Below are positions 1 through 17,200 of a DNA stretch of 64,000 nt, one piece after another; within the stretch, counting starts at the first letter, position 1, and each line of letters starts with the position of its first letter. The stretch spans positions 4,803,006 to 4,867,005 of the forward strand of contig NC_092027.1 in assembly GCF_042242105.1 (NCBI RefSeq), written 5' to 3'. Position numbers and translations under genes: made by a program. The notes under the pieces are model-generated. The model was not told the origin of the DNA. It was given only the letters and a program-made list of their open reading frames with translations, and searched no databases. This DNA is from Pempheris klunzingeri (Eukaryota; Chordata; Actinopteri; Acropomatiformes; Pempheridae).

Positions 1-836
1 TTACGGCCCACAGATGTGCCCATGCAGACCTGATGCACAACTGAGTTCTTTTTCGACTTGTTGACGTAATAATCGTCGAGGTCGTCCTTCAGATGTGGGT
101 AGTAGTCCAGGATGCCCTTCTTCAGCTTCTTGAACCCCAGGTGCATGATCTCTAGGAGGCTGAGGAAGAGGGAGATGCACGCAATCGCTTGCATGAACAC
201 CATGAAGACAGATTTCTCCGTGGGCCTGGAGACGAAGCAGTCAACCACATTGGGGCACGGCTCCCTGTCGCACTTGTAAAGGGTGCTCAGGTGGTGTCCG
301 TACAGGATGTACTGACCCATCATGAAGCTGACCTCGACCACCGAGCGGGTGACGATGTGGGCCACATAAGTACACAGCAGAGAGCCCCTCAGCGGCGCTT
401 TGTTGAGCTTCCCCTGCTCCAGCTGCCTCATCTCCTTCTCGATCCTCCTCCTCACCTCCACCAGCTCCACGTCCACCGCCTCCAGCTCGCGACGGAGAGC
501 CACCTTCTTGCAGTGGCGCTCCTTCTCCAGAGCTCGCAGCTGGTAGATGGCATGGCCCATGTACACCAGGGAGGGCGAGGACACAAAGATCACCTGGAGC
601 ACCCAGTAGCGGATGAGGGAGATGGGGAAGGCCTGGTCGTAGCAGACGTTGCGGCAGCCGGGCTGCTCGGTGTTGCAGATGAAGTCGGACTGCTCGTCGT
701 TCCACACGTCCTCTGCAGCGACGCCCAGCACCAACATCCGGAATATGAACAGGATGGTCAGCCAGATCTTTCCGACCATGGTGGAGTGGATGTGCACCTC
801 CTCCAAGATCCCCCCGAGGAAGTTCCAGTCTCCCAT
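1..836 (-). CDS. gja9: Connexin (gap junction alpha-9-like), 5' part, cut by window edge
   Basis: The frame starts at an ATG at 836 ([18 protein letters not shown]) and stays open for 278 codons to the window edge. The protein is a four-pass gap-junction subunit. Extracellular loop 1 has the CX6CX3C signature ([12 protein letters not shown]) and loop 2 has CX4CX5C ([12 protein letters not shown]) followed by FVSRPTEK. The charged intracellular loop (residues about 100-150) and the N-terminus resemble GJA9 (human Cx59, zebrafish cx55.5) more than GJA3, GJA4 or GJA8. The coding region is uninterrupted, as usual for connexins. The C-terminal tail lies outside the window, so the paralogue assignment is less certain than the family. 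Connexins form hexameric hemichannels in the plasma membrane. Confidence 0.93.
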   Translation of the reverse strand, partial: MGDWNFLGGILEEVHIHSTMVGKIWLTILFIFRMLVLGVAAEDVWNDEQSDFICNTEQPGCRNVCYDQAFPISLIRYWVLQVIFVSSPSLVYMGHAIYQLRALEKERHCKKVALRRELEAVDVELVEVRRRIEKEMRQLEQGKLNKAPLRGSLLCTYVAHIVTRSVVEVSFMMGQYILYGHHLSTLYKCDREPCPNVVDCFVSRPTEKSVFMVFMQAIACISLFLSLLEIMHLGFKKLKKGILDYYPHLKDDLDDYYVNKSKKNSVVHQVCMGTSVGR

Positions 837-3800
837 GTTTTACTTTAGCAGTGCTGTAACGAAAGTGGGAAACAAGTCAACGAAGAGCTTTTGAGGCTCA
901 AACTGATAATATTTATAGAAAGACACAAAACTGCAACAGACCCCTCGATTTGTTTTTTTAAATTGTGATCAAGCTACAGACTGAGGGAGACATTTCACTG
1001 CTCTCTGGTGGACAAACTGAGTCACTGTGACACTTTCTAACTAACCTCAACTTTTACTTTTCTGTAATTCAGGTGTTTTTGTTACTTATGGGTTGATAAA
1101 CCACACACACTGATACTGATACATTTGTCTGAACTAGCAGAGGAAACAGGTGAAACAAACCTAGAAAGTGAAAGAGTGCATTCACTCACTTTTCAGCTGC
1201 TTTTTCTTAAGTAGTTCTACTTCATGCCACTTTCACCTGGATTATATTTCACAGGTAAATGCTGGACTTTTTACTCTGCTACATTAGTTGATAGCTGGAG
1301 TTATCAGCTATCAGATTAAGATTTCACATCATAAAACTAGTTTTATGAGATGAAATGAATGATCATCGACCACCCAACCGTATAAAAACTACATCATGAC
1401 AGCCTCACATGTTAATACATCACTACACCATTTACACCATAATGAGTACTTTTGGTATTTCAAGTACATTTTTCTGATACGTCTGTATTTTTTAAGTCAA
1501 CGTTTGAACTTGTATTTTTTTTACATTGTGGTATTGCTAATTTTATTGAGTAAAAGATCCAAATACCTGTCCCGCCACTGCTTTTATTTATACAACCGGT
1601 TTATCCAGTTACAGCAGAGGCCTATCCCAATAGACAATCAAATTAAATCCATGATGTTATTCACGAGAGTTACTAAAAACGGAGTGTTTTTTCACATCAA
1701 ATAAGACAAATATTGCTCTAAAATAAAGCTGAAATACACTCACTCACTGTAATGTTCTTACAAAGTGACCTAACTTACTAAACAATGTCAGATATTTCTT
1801 TTAAAATAAGTTAACTTACCTTTCATCTTGGATATGAACTGTAACATTAAAGGCCCTTTGCAAGAAAGCTGCTGATGCCGTTGAACACAATCCTACAAAC
1901 ACATCTTTCTTCTGCTTTATCTTCTCATATAAACATGTAAAAAGAGAGATTTTAGTCTCGGCTGGTGGTGAAAACTGGACAAAAACAAACAATCCCTGCC
2001 GGCTCTGCCTGTTCACAACTTATATCCTGTGAAAGACAAACACAATCAATGCCTCTGCACTGTTCTGTTGCCATTTACCTTGCAGCAGTGCGAGCGGACT
2101 GGCTGCCAGTTCCTGCGAGTCATTAGGGCTGAAATGTGCCGTCAAATATTCAATTGTTTGACGTCTATTACTGGTTGAACCCAGAGGACCCTGAACTTGT
2201 TTGATCCTCTATGTTCACACAGGACAAACGTGATCTGATCTGATCTGATCCTCAAAGGTGGTTTATTGTCCAAACCATCAGCCGCTCCTCCAGCAGATCA
2301 ATATCCTCATTTAATCTTACGTCCTAGATGTGTTTTGTTGAAAAACTGCCCAAATTCTGTAGATATTCAGTTTTCCATCACGGCCAACTCAAGAAAACCA
2401 GCACATTGTCGCACATGAACAGTAAAACCAGTGAATTTTTATCACTGTAGCGGGCTCCAAAAGTCTGAAAGTCTGACATTATGGCATGTATGAAAAGAAG
2501 AATTATTTAAGATTATGCTCTATTTTTAGCAAATTTGTGTAATTGATCAGCTTTAAATCCGATCAGGTGGGTTTGATCTACTGAAGCTGGTCAGTGCCAC
2601 AAATTTGCTTAAATCTGGTTGTCAGAATAAATATTCTTGATTTTCAGAGTGTTCTCTCAGGCCTGAGGTCCCCACTGTACAATAGACTGTATCCATGCTG
2701 CCATTGTACTAATCAATGTCATTTTTTCACTACGGTGATCAATGGGGCACGTCCGATTTCATACATGGTTGCATCTTCGCTGTGAATCTAATTTACGTTG
2801 TTCCACCCAGCTACTGATCCATTAAAAGGAAATCAATGGCCGCGGCTGGACCGTCTGTTTTCCACGCAGATGACGGCAGACTGGATGGACGATGGAGGAT
2901 CCACCTCTCGTCGGACTGAAGCTCCCAGCGGACGTCAGGACAAACATCATGTTCAATTCCATCATAATGTCAAGTTTGGGGTTTTTATACAAAACGTCAA
3001 AGATTTTTATGTCTAATATTTAGATTATAGTGAGAGTTTATATACACCATTTAAAAAAAGTTTTTTAAAATCAAGCATTTTTCAAAGAGTGTTTGAATCC
3101 AAATTCTAACCTTTAAAACATAATGGGTTAAACTGAGCATTTTTCAAACTTAACATTTTGTAAAATAATTTAACATCAGTTTTTTCCTTGTTGAACTGCG
3201 CTGCTTGGATTCATTATTAGTAGGTGTGTTTAACAATGATATCTGTTATTTGTTTCTTCAAGGTTATAAAAATGTTCCTCAGACTTTTAGGTTTCTTGAC
3301 TATTGCTGGCCTGTAAATACCTTTGAGACGGTTTATTAAAGGTAAGTTCACAAACTGAAGTCACAGACTGTTTCCTTATACTGAATGTTATCCATTTATT
3401 ACTGAAAATAACAGTTTCTTCCTACTAAAGATAGAAGATTAGGAGAATAAAACATGCAGTGACAAGATTCTTTCTGAAAAACCATCAACACGGCCGCAGA
3501 CACACCAACGAGGAACCTTTGTTTCTCCTCTCAGAACCGAAATTAGAATAAATGTTCCAAAAATAAAACACCCTCTGAGAAAAAAAAAAAAAAAAAAAAG
3601 GTCAGATCTTAGAGGAAACAGCACAAAATTAAAACAGACTCACATACATGTTTAAACAGTTTGTTGTTAAAGTCGCGGGTCGACAGAATTTTAACACTTT
3701 TAAGGACCACAGCAGCGTTTCTGTGCATTTTAGCCGCCACACTCAGGTACTCAAGACTTCTACGATCACTTAACGCAGACGTATTCTTTAGTTTTAAATG

Positions 3801-3984
3801 TTTCTGTCACCACAGACTCATCTTCTCAGTATGAAAATTGACTCGTAGGGACGTCGAGGCTGCTTGTATGTATTGTCGCGGTCTCGCTCCTCGTCTGCGG
3901 CTCTGACAGTGTGAGCCGACGATTATCTCAATCATGTTCACTGTGACAGATTATCGAGCAGGTTTTAAGTTTCTGAAGATGAGT
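837..3984. other. Intergenic region between gja9-like and srsf10
   Basis: No supported coding exon is seen in about 3.1 kb. It should hold the gja9 promoter and any untranslated 5' exon, which I cannot place. It contains a dispersed fish repeat near 1190-1590, a short GATCT tandem at about 2232-2250 and an A-tract at about 3580-3599. The few short open frames here show no domain or splice logic. Confidence 0.6.
1190..1590 (+). repeat. Dispersed teleost repeat (AGTAC/TTTTACTC family)
   Basis: Phrases such as CTTTTTACTCTGCTACATTA, ACATTGTGGTATTG and the end phrase AAGATCCAAATACCTGTCC are those of a very common fish repeat. Related copies are at 17900-18480 and 52150-52560 in this window. The family name is not assigned. 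Confidence 0.55.
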
Positions 3985-3990
3985 TTTATT
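3985..3990 (-). terminator. Poly(A) signal for srsf10
   Basis: AATAAA on the minus strand, about 0.5 kb downstream of the srsf10 stop codon. A 3' UTR of this size is reasonable, but no cleavage-site evidence is available. Confidence 0.5.
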
Positions 3991-4482
3991 AAAGTAAAAT
4001 AAATGAAACTGTGGCTGTAAGAAAAGAAGAAGAAAACAGACAAATCAGCAGTGAAGTACGAAGCATGCGTTTGGTTATTAGTGTGATAAAACGCACAGAA
4101 ACGCTGGTTTGGTTCGTCAAGACTGGATTCTTCTTAAAATACTGAATGTCTGCAAAAACGGGTGCATAGGGTTTAGAAAACAAAATCATCAGTAACAGTA
4201 TATAAAAAAGACAATTATTCCTGGCTGACTACCACTGAACACAGAGACCGGTGACTGCTTCATGTTCCTATTGGGAAATCTTACCAAAACAACTTTATAA
4301 AACCAAGCAAAAGGACCAGCATCGATCTTAAAATGGAGCCGCAAAGACAAGCTTTCTACAAATGGTTCAGTGGACGTTACATTCATGTCAAAACAAACAA
4401 ATCTTTTCTCGACAAACGACCAAATCTGGTCAATCTGACAGAATGACGGATAAGAGGGAGGGGAGGGGGGCAGAGAACTTTT

Positions 4483-10092
<5,610 letters not shown>

Positions 10093-10162
10093 ATATTTAC
10101 ACTCACACCGCAGAAGAATTTTTTTTTTCGTAAACGAAAATCTGCAGGGAAAAAAATTTGTA

Positions 10163-10172
10163 GCGCATGCGC
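10163..10172. promoter_or_regulatory. NRF1-like site in srsf10 promoter
   Basis: GCGCATGCGC is a perfect palindromic NRF1 core. It lies about 70 bp upstream of the srsf10 start codon, in a TATA-less region. It also sits between the fabp10 poly(A) signal and srsf10 exon 1. Confidence 0.6.
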
Positions 10173-10325
10173 ACTTACAAGGCGCCTGCTGGTTCTTCTT
10201 CGCTGAGCAAAATTCAGGCGCTAAAAGCCCACAGTGGCCCCTGCTGTCTGTCCTCCACATCCATCATCTGTGGCAGAAACTGGACTGAATAAAGACAAAC
10301 AACCTGGTTTGTTCAGTCATTCACA

Positions 10326-10331
10326 TTTATT
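10326..10331 (-). terminator. Poly(A) signal for fabp10
   Basis: AATAAA on the minus strand lies about 100 nt after the fabp10 stop codon and about 230 nt before the srsf10 ATG. Confidence 0.6.
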
Positions 10332-10432
10332 CTTAAATGCATAAAGTTTTTTTTTTTTTTTAATTGTGTTGTTTCCAGTTGGTTCCATGCTTGAAGCTGA
10401 GAAGCTCTAAGAGGCAGCCGTTCGCTGTTTGA

Positions 10433-11557
10433 TCAGACTCGTTTACTTCTGCTGATGAAAGTCACAGATCCAGCAGTGATAGTCTGGAAAAGTCAGGAGG
10501 CAGAAACAGAGAGAAAACAGCTCTTTTACATTAAAAAAAAACTCACACTGAATCCATCGTCATCATTGCATGTGTGTTTTTTTTAAAGACTTAAAACCAC
10601 TGACCTCAACCAGGTCGTCCCCTTGCTTCTCTCGGACGGAGGTGAACTTGTCAGTCTCCGAAATCAGCTTCCCATTCTCCTCTCTGACGGTGCACTGGTC
10701 AAGAACAGAAACACTGCATGGGGCAAACATTTCCACCATAATCTCCTTTGTTATTGAAAGAAATCAGGCACCCTGTGCATAAATCAAGCTATTATTTTGC
10801 AACCAATAACAAATTAATGTACGGAGGAAAAATGTGAGTTTAATTGCCTAAAATTGACATACTATATTTGCCTACTATATCTATAATGAACTCAAGAGCA
10901 AGATGGGTCTTGCCGTATTTCAGATACATTATTTGTCTTAATGAGCATCATAAATTCATCCACCCTTCCCAAAGATGTCCACATCTCACTGTGTCTTAAT
11001 ACATTTAGTCTTGCAATCACCAAAGGAAACTTGTTTGGTTGTTGTTTTTTGATAAGTAAGACTATTAAATCTTTATATGCATGGGGCGACACTCTGGAGA
11101 TCTCAGCACTGCCTTAAAAATGCACAAAAACACCATCTTAGACACTTTTCATGGTAAAATGTTGGCATCATGAGCTCACACACAACTATCACGTCTTCAC
11201 TTCTGTGCTTGTGACATGCACGAAGAGTTTGAGGCTTGAATTACCTTAAACTTCCTGCCATCCAGAGTCGTTATCTCAGACTCCTTTCCGATGCTGAATG
11301 AGTGGACTTTGGTGCAGATGGGGGTCTTCATCGTGTAGGTGAAGTCTTTGCCGTTCTGCTCAATCACTATCACCGGTTTAACACCCTTTCGCATTTTGAC
11401 AACCACTTCAGGTGCACCTAGAGGGCATCATTCTTTTAAAAATACATGTTAATGTCTGCACACATGGGCAAATAAATGCTTGAAACTTACCAATTTCTTT
11501 TAAGAACTCCTCGAGGTTTTCCTCAGAATAAACCTGCCAAGTGCCGCTGAAGTCCAT
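10433..11557 (-). CDS. fabp10: Liver basic-type fatty acid-binding protein
   Basis: Four exons (11491-11557, 11245-11417, 10605-10694, 10433-10483) give 381 nt and 126 aa, the exact family length and the canonical four-exon iLBP structure. The protein begins MDFSGTWQVYSEENLEEF and ends ISRSKRV. It shows the family features KPVIVIEQNGKDFTYT and SFSIGKESEITTLDGRKFK in the ten-strand beta-barrel that binds bile acids or fatty acids in the cytosol. It resembles FABP10, a gene kept in fish, amphibians and birds but lost in placental mammals. Fish have a and b copies, and I cannot tell which this is. Upstream in-frame codons exist, but the family start is the MDFSGTW methionine at 11557. Confidence 0.93.
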
Positions 11558-12935
11558 GCCTGCAGGTCGTGCTGCTTGCCGGAGGATGTTTGTTGTTCTT
11601 GTTGTCATAATCCCATCACACACTGTGCTGGTTGGCATGTTGGGGACTTCAAACTCCCTGTTATTTTAACTGGAGTTTCCAGCAGGTGCCATGATGGACT
11701 GAACTTTCTGGTAGTGCTCATTCCCAGCGGGCTGTGGTGTAACATCTTCCCAGTCTGCAGCAACAGATGTTACTGTGAGTGTAGATGAAATATGGCACCA
11801 GATACCAGGAGGCAGATGCTTGCATGCATCCATGAGATCCAACAAAAACACTGCAGATAGACACTGAATTTAGGCAACGACATACCTTTATTTCAGACAG
11901 GAATTAAAGCTTTCCTTTGTTTGAGAAATGTTCATGACTTTCTTTTCAAAATATAAAAATACTTCAGCTGGCAAACACACAGAAAGCAGAAAACATTTTA
12001 AGGCAAACGTGTGCAGGCAGCAGGAAGCTCAGGCAGTTCAGTGCAGGTATGAAAAGGTGATTCACGTCTTTCACCTCCCAACAAAAATCTGGCAGCAACC
12101 AGGAGCACAGATACACAGAACTTCTGTACAAGAAAAGCCCACAAACTCGATCACTGCTGGAATGTTACTGAAGCTCATAGCGGTCGAACACTGAAGCTTA
12201 CACAACAGGCACATCATGAACAGGGACAGGACTGAGACACTTCTTTTCTTTCTGCAGAGGGCTCTCTGTTAATACTGCGCCATGCTGCAGTCCCTGAGAA
12301 AACACGGATCAGTCATGCAGCGATGTTACTAATACAGTGCTCGGCTTGTTCACAGGCCTCCAACAATACTGGCTGTTTATTCTTGGATCACCAACTACAT
12401 GCTTTTTTATTTCACCAGGACACTTCTAACACGTATTAAAGTTAAATCCCTTTTTTATGTTTTAGCCTGATTGATAAGGATTTCTGGGGTGTATACTCAT
12501 ATTGAAATCTCAGAGATGTAAAAAGTTTGATAACGATATGGAAACAAACATTTCTGATAAGCGCATCATCTGCTCAAATTTGCTTTTCAATGATTTTGAC
12601 AGTTTAAAAAAAAGAACAAAGGCACCAGTGCACTTCATCAGAGCTGCCTGTGAGAGGTTTAAAGAGCTCCTTCTGACGTCAGATCGTGAGGTGCTGCTGT
12701 GGCCGACATTTTCTGTTACTTTCCGAAAAGATTTGACATTTAAACCCACTTCAGGCTGTGCAGAAGTGGGAAAGGAAGTTGGGTTGAATTTCTCAGCTCT
12801 CTTCTTTCATTCTTTACCACAACAGTTTCTGTCACCTTTAAATGACTGACTACATTGACGTGCTGTGAATTACGAAGTTATCCCCGTATTTAAACATCAA
12901 ATCTTCTCTATCCTCTCTATGCTAACGCTAACTAA

Positions 12936-13165
12936 GGCTGCAACAAATGAATTATCTTCATTATCGATTTCCCGATTGATCGATTATTTGTTGGGTCTAT
13001 AAAATGTCTATCTCAGTTTCCAAGAGCTCAAGGTAACGTCTCTAAATCCTCACATTTTAGGAGCTGGAACCAGAATATTTTTGGCATTTCTGCTTGAAAA
13101 ATAAAACAAACAATTATTTGATCTTCAACTCGATTGATCTACTAATTGTTTCAGCTCTAATGTGA
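12936..13165 (+). repeat. Dispersed teleost repeat (GGCTGCAAC...GTTTCAGCTCTA type)
   Basis: It opens with AAGGCTGCAACAAATGAATT and ends with AATTGTTTCAGCTCTAATG. Inside are GATTGATCGATTATTTGTTG and GGTCTATAAAATGTC. This inverted-end, non-coding sequence is very frequent in fish genomes. Related pieces are at 21575-21930 and 57100-57260. Confidence 0.6.
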
Positions 13166-13184
13166 ACACGTTAACAGATTAACA

Positions 13185-13640
13185 CATTAACAGGGTGTAA
13201 TGTTTACTGAGCTCACCACTTTAGCTCACATAGCTAACATTTGCTTATGAGCACTGAACAAAAAGAATTTATGTAGGTAATTGGTCATATTGGAAAAATA
13301 AAAACTGTTACCTGGTGGTGGAGTTTAGTGGTTGTCTGACTTTTCATTTGATTCATTAAAACTCATCCTGGAGGGGATGTGAATGTTTGTGCTAAAATCC
13401 ATAGCAATCCACCCAATGGTTGAGATATTTCGCCCAAAACCCCCAAAAATTTCAACCTCATGGTGGCGCTAGAGAAAAAGTCAGAGGATCACCGAAGTCA
13501 TTGGGATTCATCCTCTCTCCACCATGAATGTTTGTGTGAAATTTCATGAAAATTCACAGATGATTTGCTGAGATTGTTTGGACCAAAGCGTTGGACAGAC
13601 GGACACTAGCATGGCTGAAAACAAACCTGTGCGCTCTCTG
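13185..13640 (+). repeat. Dispersed teleost repeat (GTTTGGACCAAAG type)
   Basis: Phrases such as CAACCTCATGGTGGCGCTAG, GAAATTTCATGAAAATTCA and TTGGACCAAAGCGTTGGACA are those of a high-copy fish interspersed repeat, usually noncoding. Boundaries are approximate. Confidence 0.55.
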
Positions 13641-14237
13641 GAGAACTGAGGACGCTGTTTCTAAACCACCTCAAACATTTCTTTGGTATTTCTGTACAGA
13701 AATGTCCTGCTACTCATCTTCATATATAAACTATACGCCAACACTGATATGTCTGTCAGTATCGATCATAATATCATAATAAGCTTTATCATTGACCTCT
13801 TCCTCATAGATTCCTCATACTGTGCTTTGAGGGAGTGAACTGAAGCTTTTTTAAACAAGTGCTTTGTCTTTTTGGCACTATTTGATGAAAGTCTGCTTCT
13901 TAAGACACAAAATGGCGTCACTTGGCTTCCTTCAGGCTGTAGTCAAATCCTGAAATAGCAAATGACCCGTGGTGCATGTGTTACGGGATAAAAATCCTCA
14001 TGAAGTCATGAAAACACAAACAAAAAAACAAGTTTCCAAAATGCTGGAAAAAAGAACACGGTGCATCTCATATCACAAAATAACAGAACATGGTAAAGAA
14101 TAATACTCCCAACAGTTCAAATTCATAAATATCAAGCTTTGCTACGACTCCCGTTTAAATGTGTGCTTTATGGTTAGAGGAGGGAGCTGCTCCCGTCCTG
14201 CTTATTCTTTGGCCCGGGGTCACTGAGGCAGCGGTGG

Positions 14238-17200
14238 TCACTGTTGGTCTTGCTCCTCCTGCTCGTCGGGTGCTTTGGCTCTCCGCTCTGCGCCGCCTTT
14301 GGGCCTCTGCGCGCTGCTCTGATTGGGCCTCTGGGGGGATTCGTTCAGCAGGTTGACGGCGTCCGGAGGGCCGGGGTGAGGCTGAGCGGCCCGGCCTCGG
14401 GGGCTCTCGGCGTCATCGTACGTGTAAACCTGGTGTTCTGGGATACAGACGCAGGGCAGCGACGGATTAGCGCTCAATAATTGTCCACGAGCAGCTGAGA
14501 AATTATAAACAAGCGGTCTGCAGTTCACTGAGGGTCGTTTCTGAAACGCACACCTTTTATCATATGAGAGGATAAATCATGGGTTGTATGTTCAACTGAC
14601 CTGATTCGAAACAGACTTTTCTCACTGGCGGTGTTTCCTGCCGGTTTGCAGGAACTGTGAGGTAGTGACTCATCTGTGAACGAGACGCAAACGTTTGTCA
14701 GGAAGGACTTGACTTCATCACAATCAATAATCAAAACCCTGAAATTCAGGAGACATAAAGCAGCATCTTAATTAGACTCAACCACCCTTTAGTTTCCCTT
14801 CATTCGTACTGACTGAATTGAAACTGGACGTGTGGGTACGTCTGCTGTAAATAAAAAAATAACAATCCACACAACTGAAACAACACAAACAAACAAATTG
14901 AATCCATCAAGATCCAACAAACAAATACCATCATTTAACTTGGCAAAGGAAGGATTCTTAATTACTAAAGTTTGCTCTTCTGGTGTTTTTTTTTAAATAA
15001 CGTATATATGTAACTGTAACTGTACGTTAAACTGATATGGTTTTAGAATAAGTGATGTGACGTAGCTTATAGTAGAAATAGAGCAGCTCAAACGTTCACA
15101 GACAGAATCACAGTCCTCATTAAACTCACCCTCCTCTCCATCTCCACCCTCTGCTTCCTGAAGCGAACCTCGCTCACGTTGTCCTCAAACGGGTCCATGA
15201 ACAGGTCGTGTCTGCTGTACGACCGAAGCTGTGGACACGCAGGAGAAAGGGTGTCAGAAACACCTTCATGGGCAGAGTTCTTACAATCAAAAACCTGGAT
15301 GGAAGCTGGACTCCGCAGATCCATCATCCCTCATCGTGTCACCCACCCTCTGTCTGGTCTTCTGCAGGTTTCCTCGCAGAATCTTCCTGATTTCCTCCTC
15401 ACGGCTTTTCGAGATGCTCGGGATCGCCCGTCGTCTGGCCGGCCCTTTTGGCTGAATGTTTCTACAGAGACACACGTTAACATACTGTCACCGTTTAAAA
15501 CAAAAAAAAAATATTCTATCAAAAGGTTTATTAGAATCAAAAGCACAAAACGAGCATTAGAGGGGTTGATCTATACCAACGGATGGTTTACAGTCTTATT
15601 GTCTGGGATATTTATTATTACTATATTTAAAGGACACTTCAAGTAGCCTCTTCTCAAAAGACGATATAACTTATGTCTTTCAATTCAGTTGAACAATCGC
15701 TCCTCTGTGTTGTGATTTCTTGTTTACACTGTTCTCTCTTGTAGTACCATCTAAACTGTCCTTTCACTTCCTGCCCCACATCTGGATGTCATCAGTCATT
15801 TGTTATCACGTGATTGGAAATAATGTATTGGGTCTATTTCTTCCTCTAGAACGAACAGGACACCTCTTGTGTTCAACCTGTGAAAAACATGACTGATACT
15901 TACTGCATGGAGACTGAGGACACGATGGAGGGCAGCTTGGCGGCACTCCCGCTCTCCACCAGCATCATGGCCTGTTTCATCTCCAGCTTGTTGTAGAAGG
16001 AGATGAGCTGAGGCTCGGTGGAGCGGTCGCCTGCGATCAGCCACCTCTTCACGTAGGTCTTATTGAAGCGGTTCAGCCTGAGCGCAGCACAGAAATCGAT
16101 CAGTTGTCGTTAATACTGTCCCTTATACTCTTCCTCTGTCCCAGCTGCCTTCACGCAGGAGCTCCAACCGAACAGAAAGTGTTAAAAGATGCCCGACACA
16201 CCACCAACAAACACCACAAATCAAGGTGGAAGTCCTACGACAGGGAACTGAACCCTGACAGTGTTGAGGCGCTGGACCAACGTCACTACAACATTTAAAC
16301 ATGAGAGCATAGAGGATCCATAGTGACCGGAGTTAATGTAAGTTAAGACACTGCGCTCTTAACCACAACAACCACAGCAGCATTTTAATGAGACAAAATG
16401 ACTTCCTGATGATCTGCAGCACCACCAGCAGCAGCAGCAGCAGCAGCAGCATCATGGGAGAAACAGTTCAGGATCATATTCTCACAGAAGAAAATCTCTT
16501 TCATCTTGGAGTCACAGTTTTCATCCCTTTAGTGAATTCCCTCCTACTCTAATTTATTGATTTTACAATATATAATCTTAGCAGGTATCCTGATAACGAC
16601 CTCGCACATGTTTGAACCCTCACTCATCATATAAAACTTGCTTATATATGGACACGAGTGACTCAAAACCAAACTCCAGATGCCACTGAGAGGTTGTTTC
16701 GTCGTGACAAAGAGGAAAAGGCAGACGTGTTAAGAAAAGGTCGTACTTGTCTTTCCAGTGATGATGTCCGTAATGACCGCAGATGTCTTCGATTCCCGTG
16801 AGGAGATGATCCAAGAACTGAAGACAGAGTTTTTAAGCCTTTATTATTTCAGCGTACAGAATCTTAAGGATGAACAACAAAACAAAAAACAGGACTTTTC
16901 TTTTCTGTTATTTTATGTCTTGTATTGTAACTCTGATCATCTCATTATGTTCTTGTTGTCCATCCGATGTTTGGTTGTAAAAACTGAACTTACGATGTCA
17001 AACAGATCTGTGCTGCTCTCACCTGTGTGTGAATCTCCTCGTTAATTGATCCTTTGCTCTCCTTCTTCTTCTTCACTGCCAGGAGCTCCACCAGAGGCCT
17101 GATAGTCATTCCCTGAGGACAGAAACAGGAGTGTAAACACTGAATGCATTGTAATCTTTTAAGTGTAGACTGTATAACCTCATTTACACATAACTCTTAA

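Larger units (their letters stand above)
11558..14237. other. Intergenic region and slc9a1 3' flank
   Basis: There is no coding exon. It contains the slc9a1 3' UTR; minus-strand AATAAA candidates are at 12376-12381, 12406-12411 and 11887-11892. It also holds the fabp10 promoter and two dispersed repeats (12936-13165 and 13185-13640). The last candidate poly(A) signal lies close to the fabp10 5' end, so the two genes are tightly packed. Confidence 0.6.

Noticed and set aside
189-848. 219-codon plus-strand open frame, His/Leu rich
   Set aside because: It is the antisense shadow of the connexin coding sequence.
15179-15646. 155-codon plus-strand open frame
   Set aside because: It overlaps slc9a1 exons 9 and 10 on the opposite strand and has no independent support.
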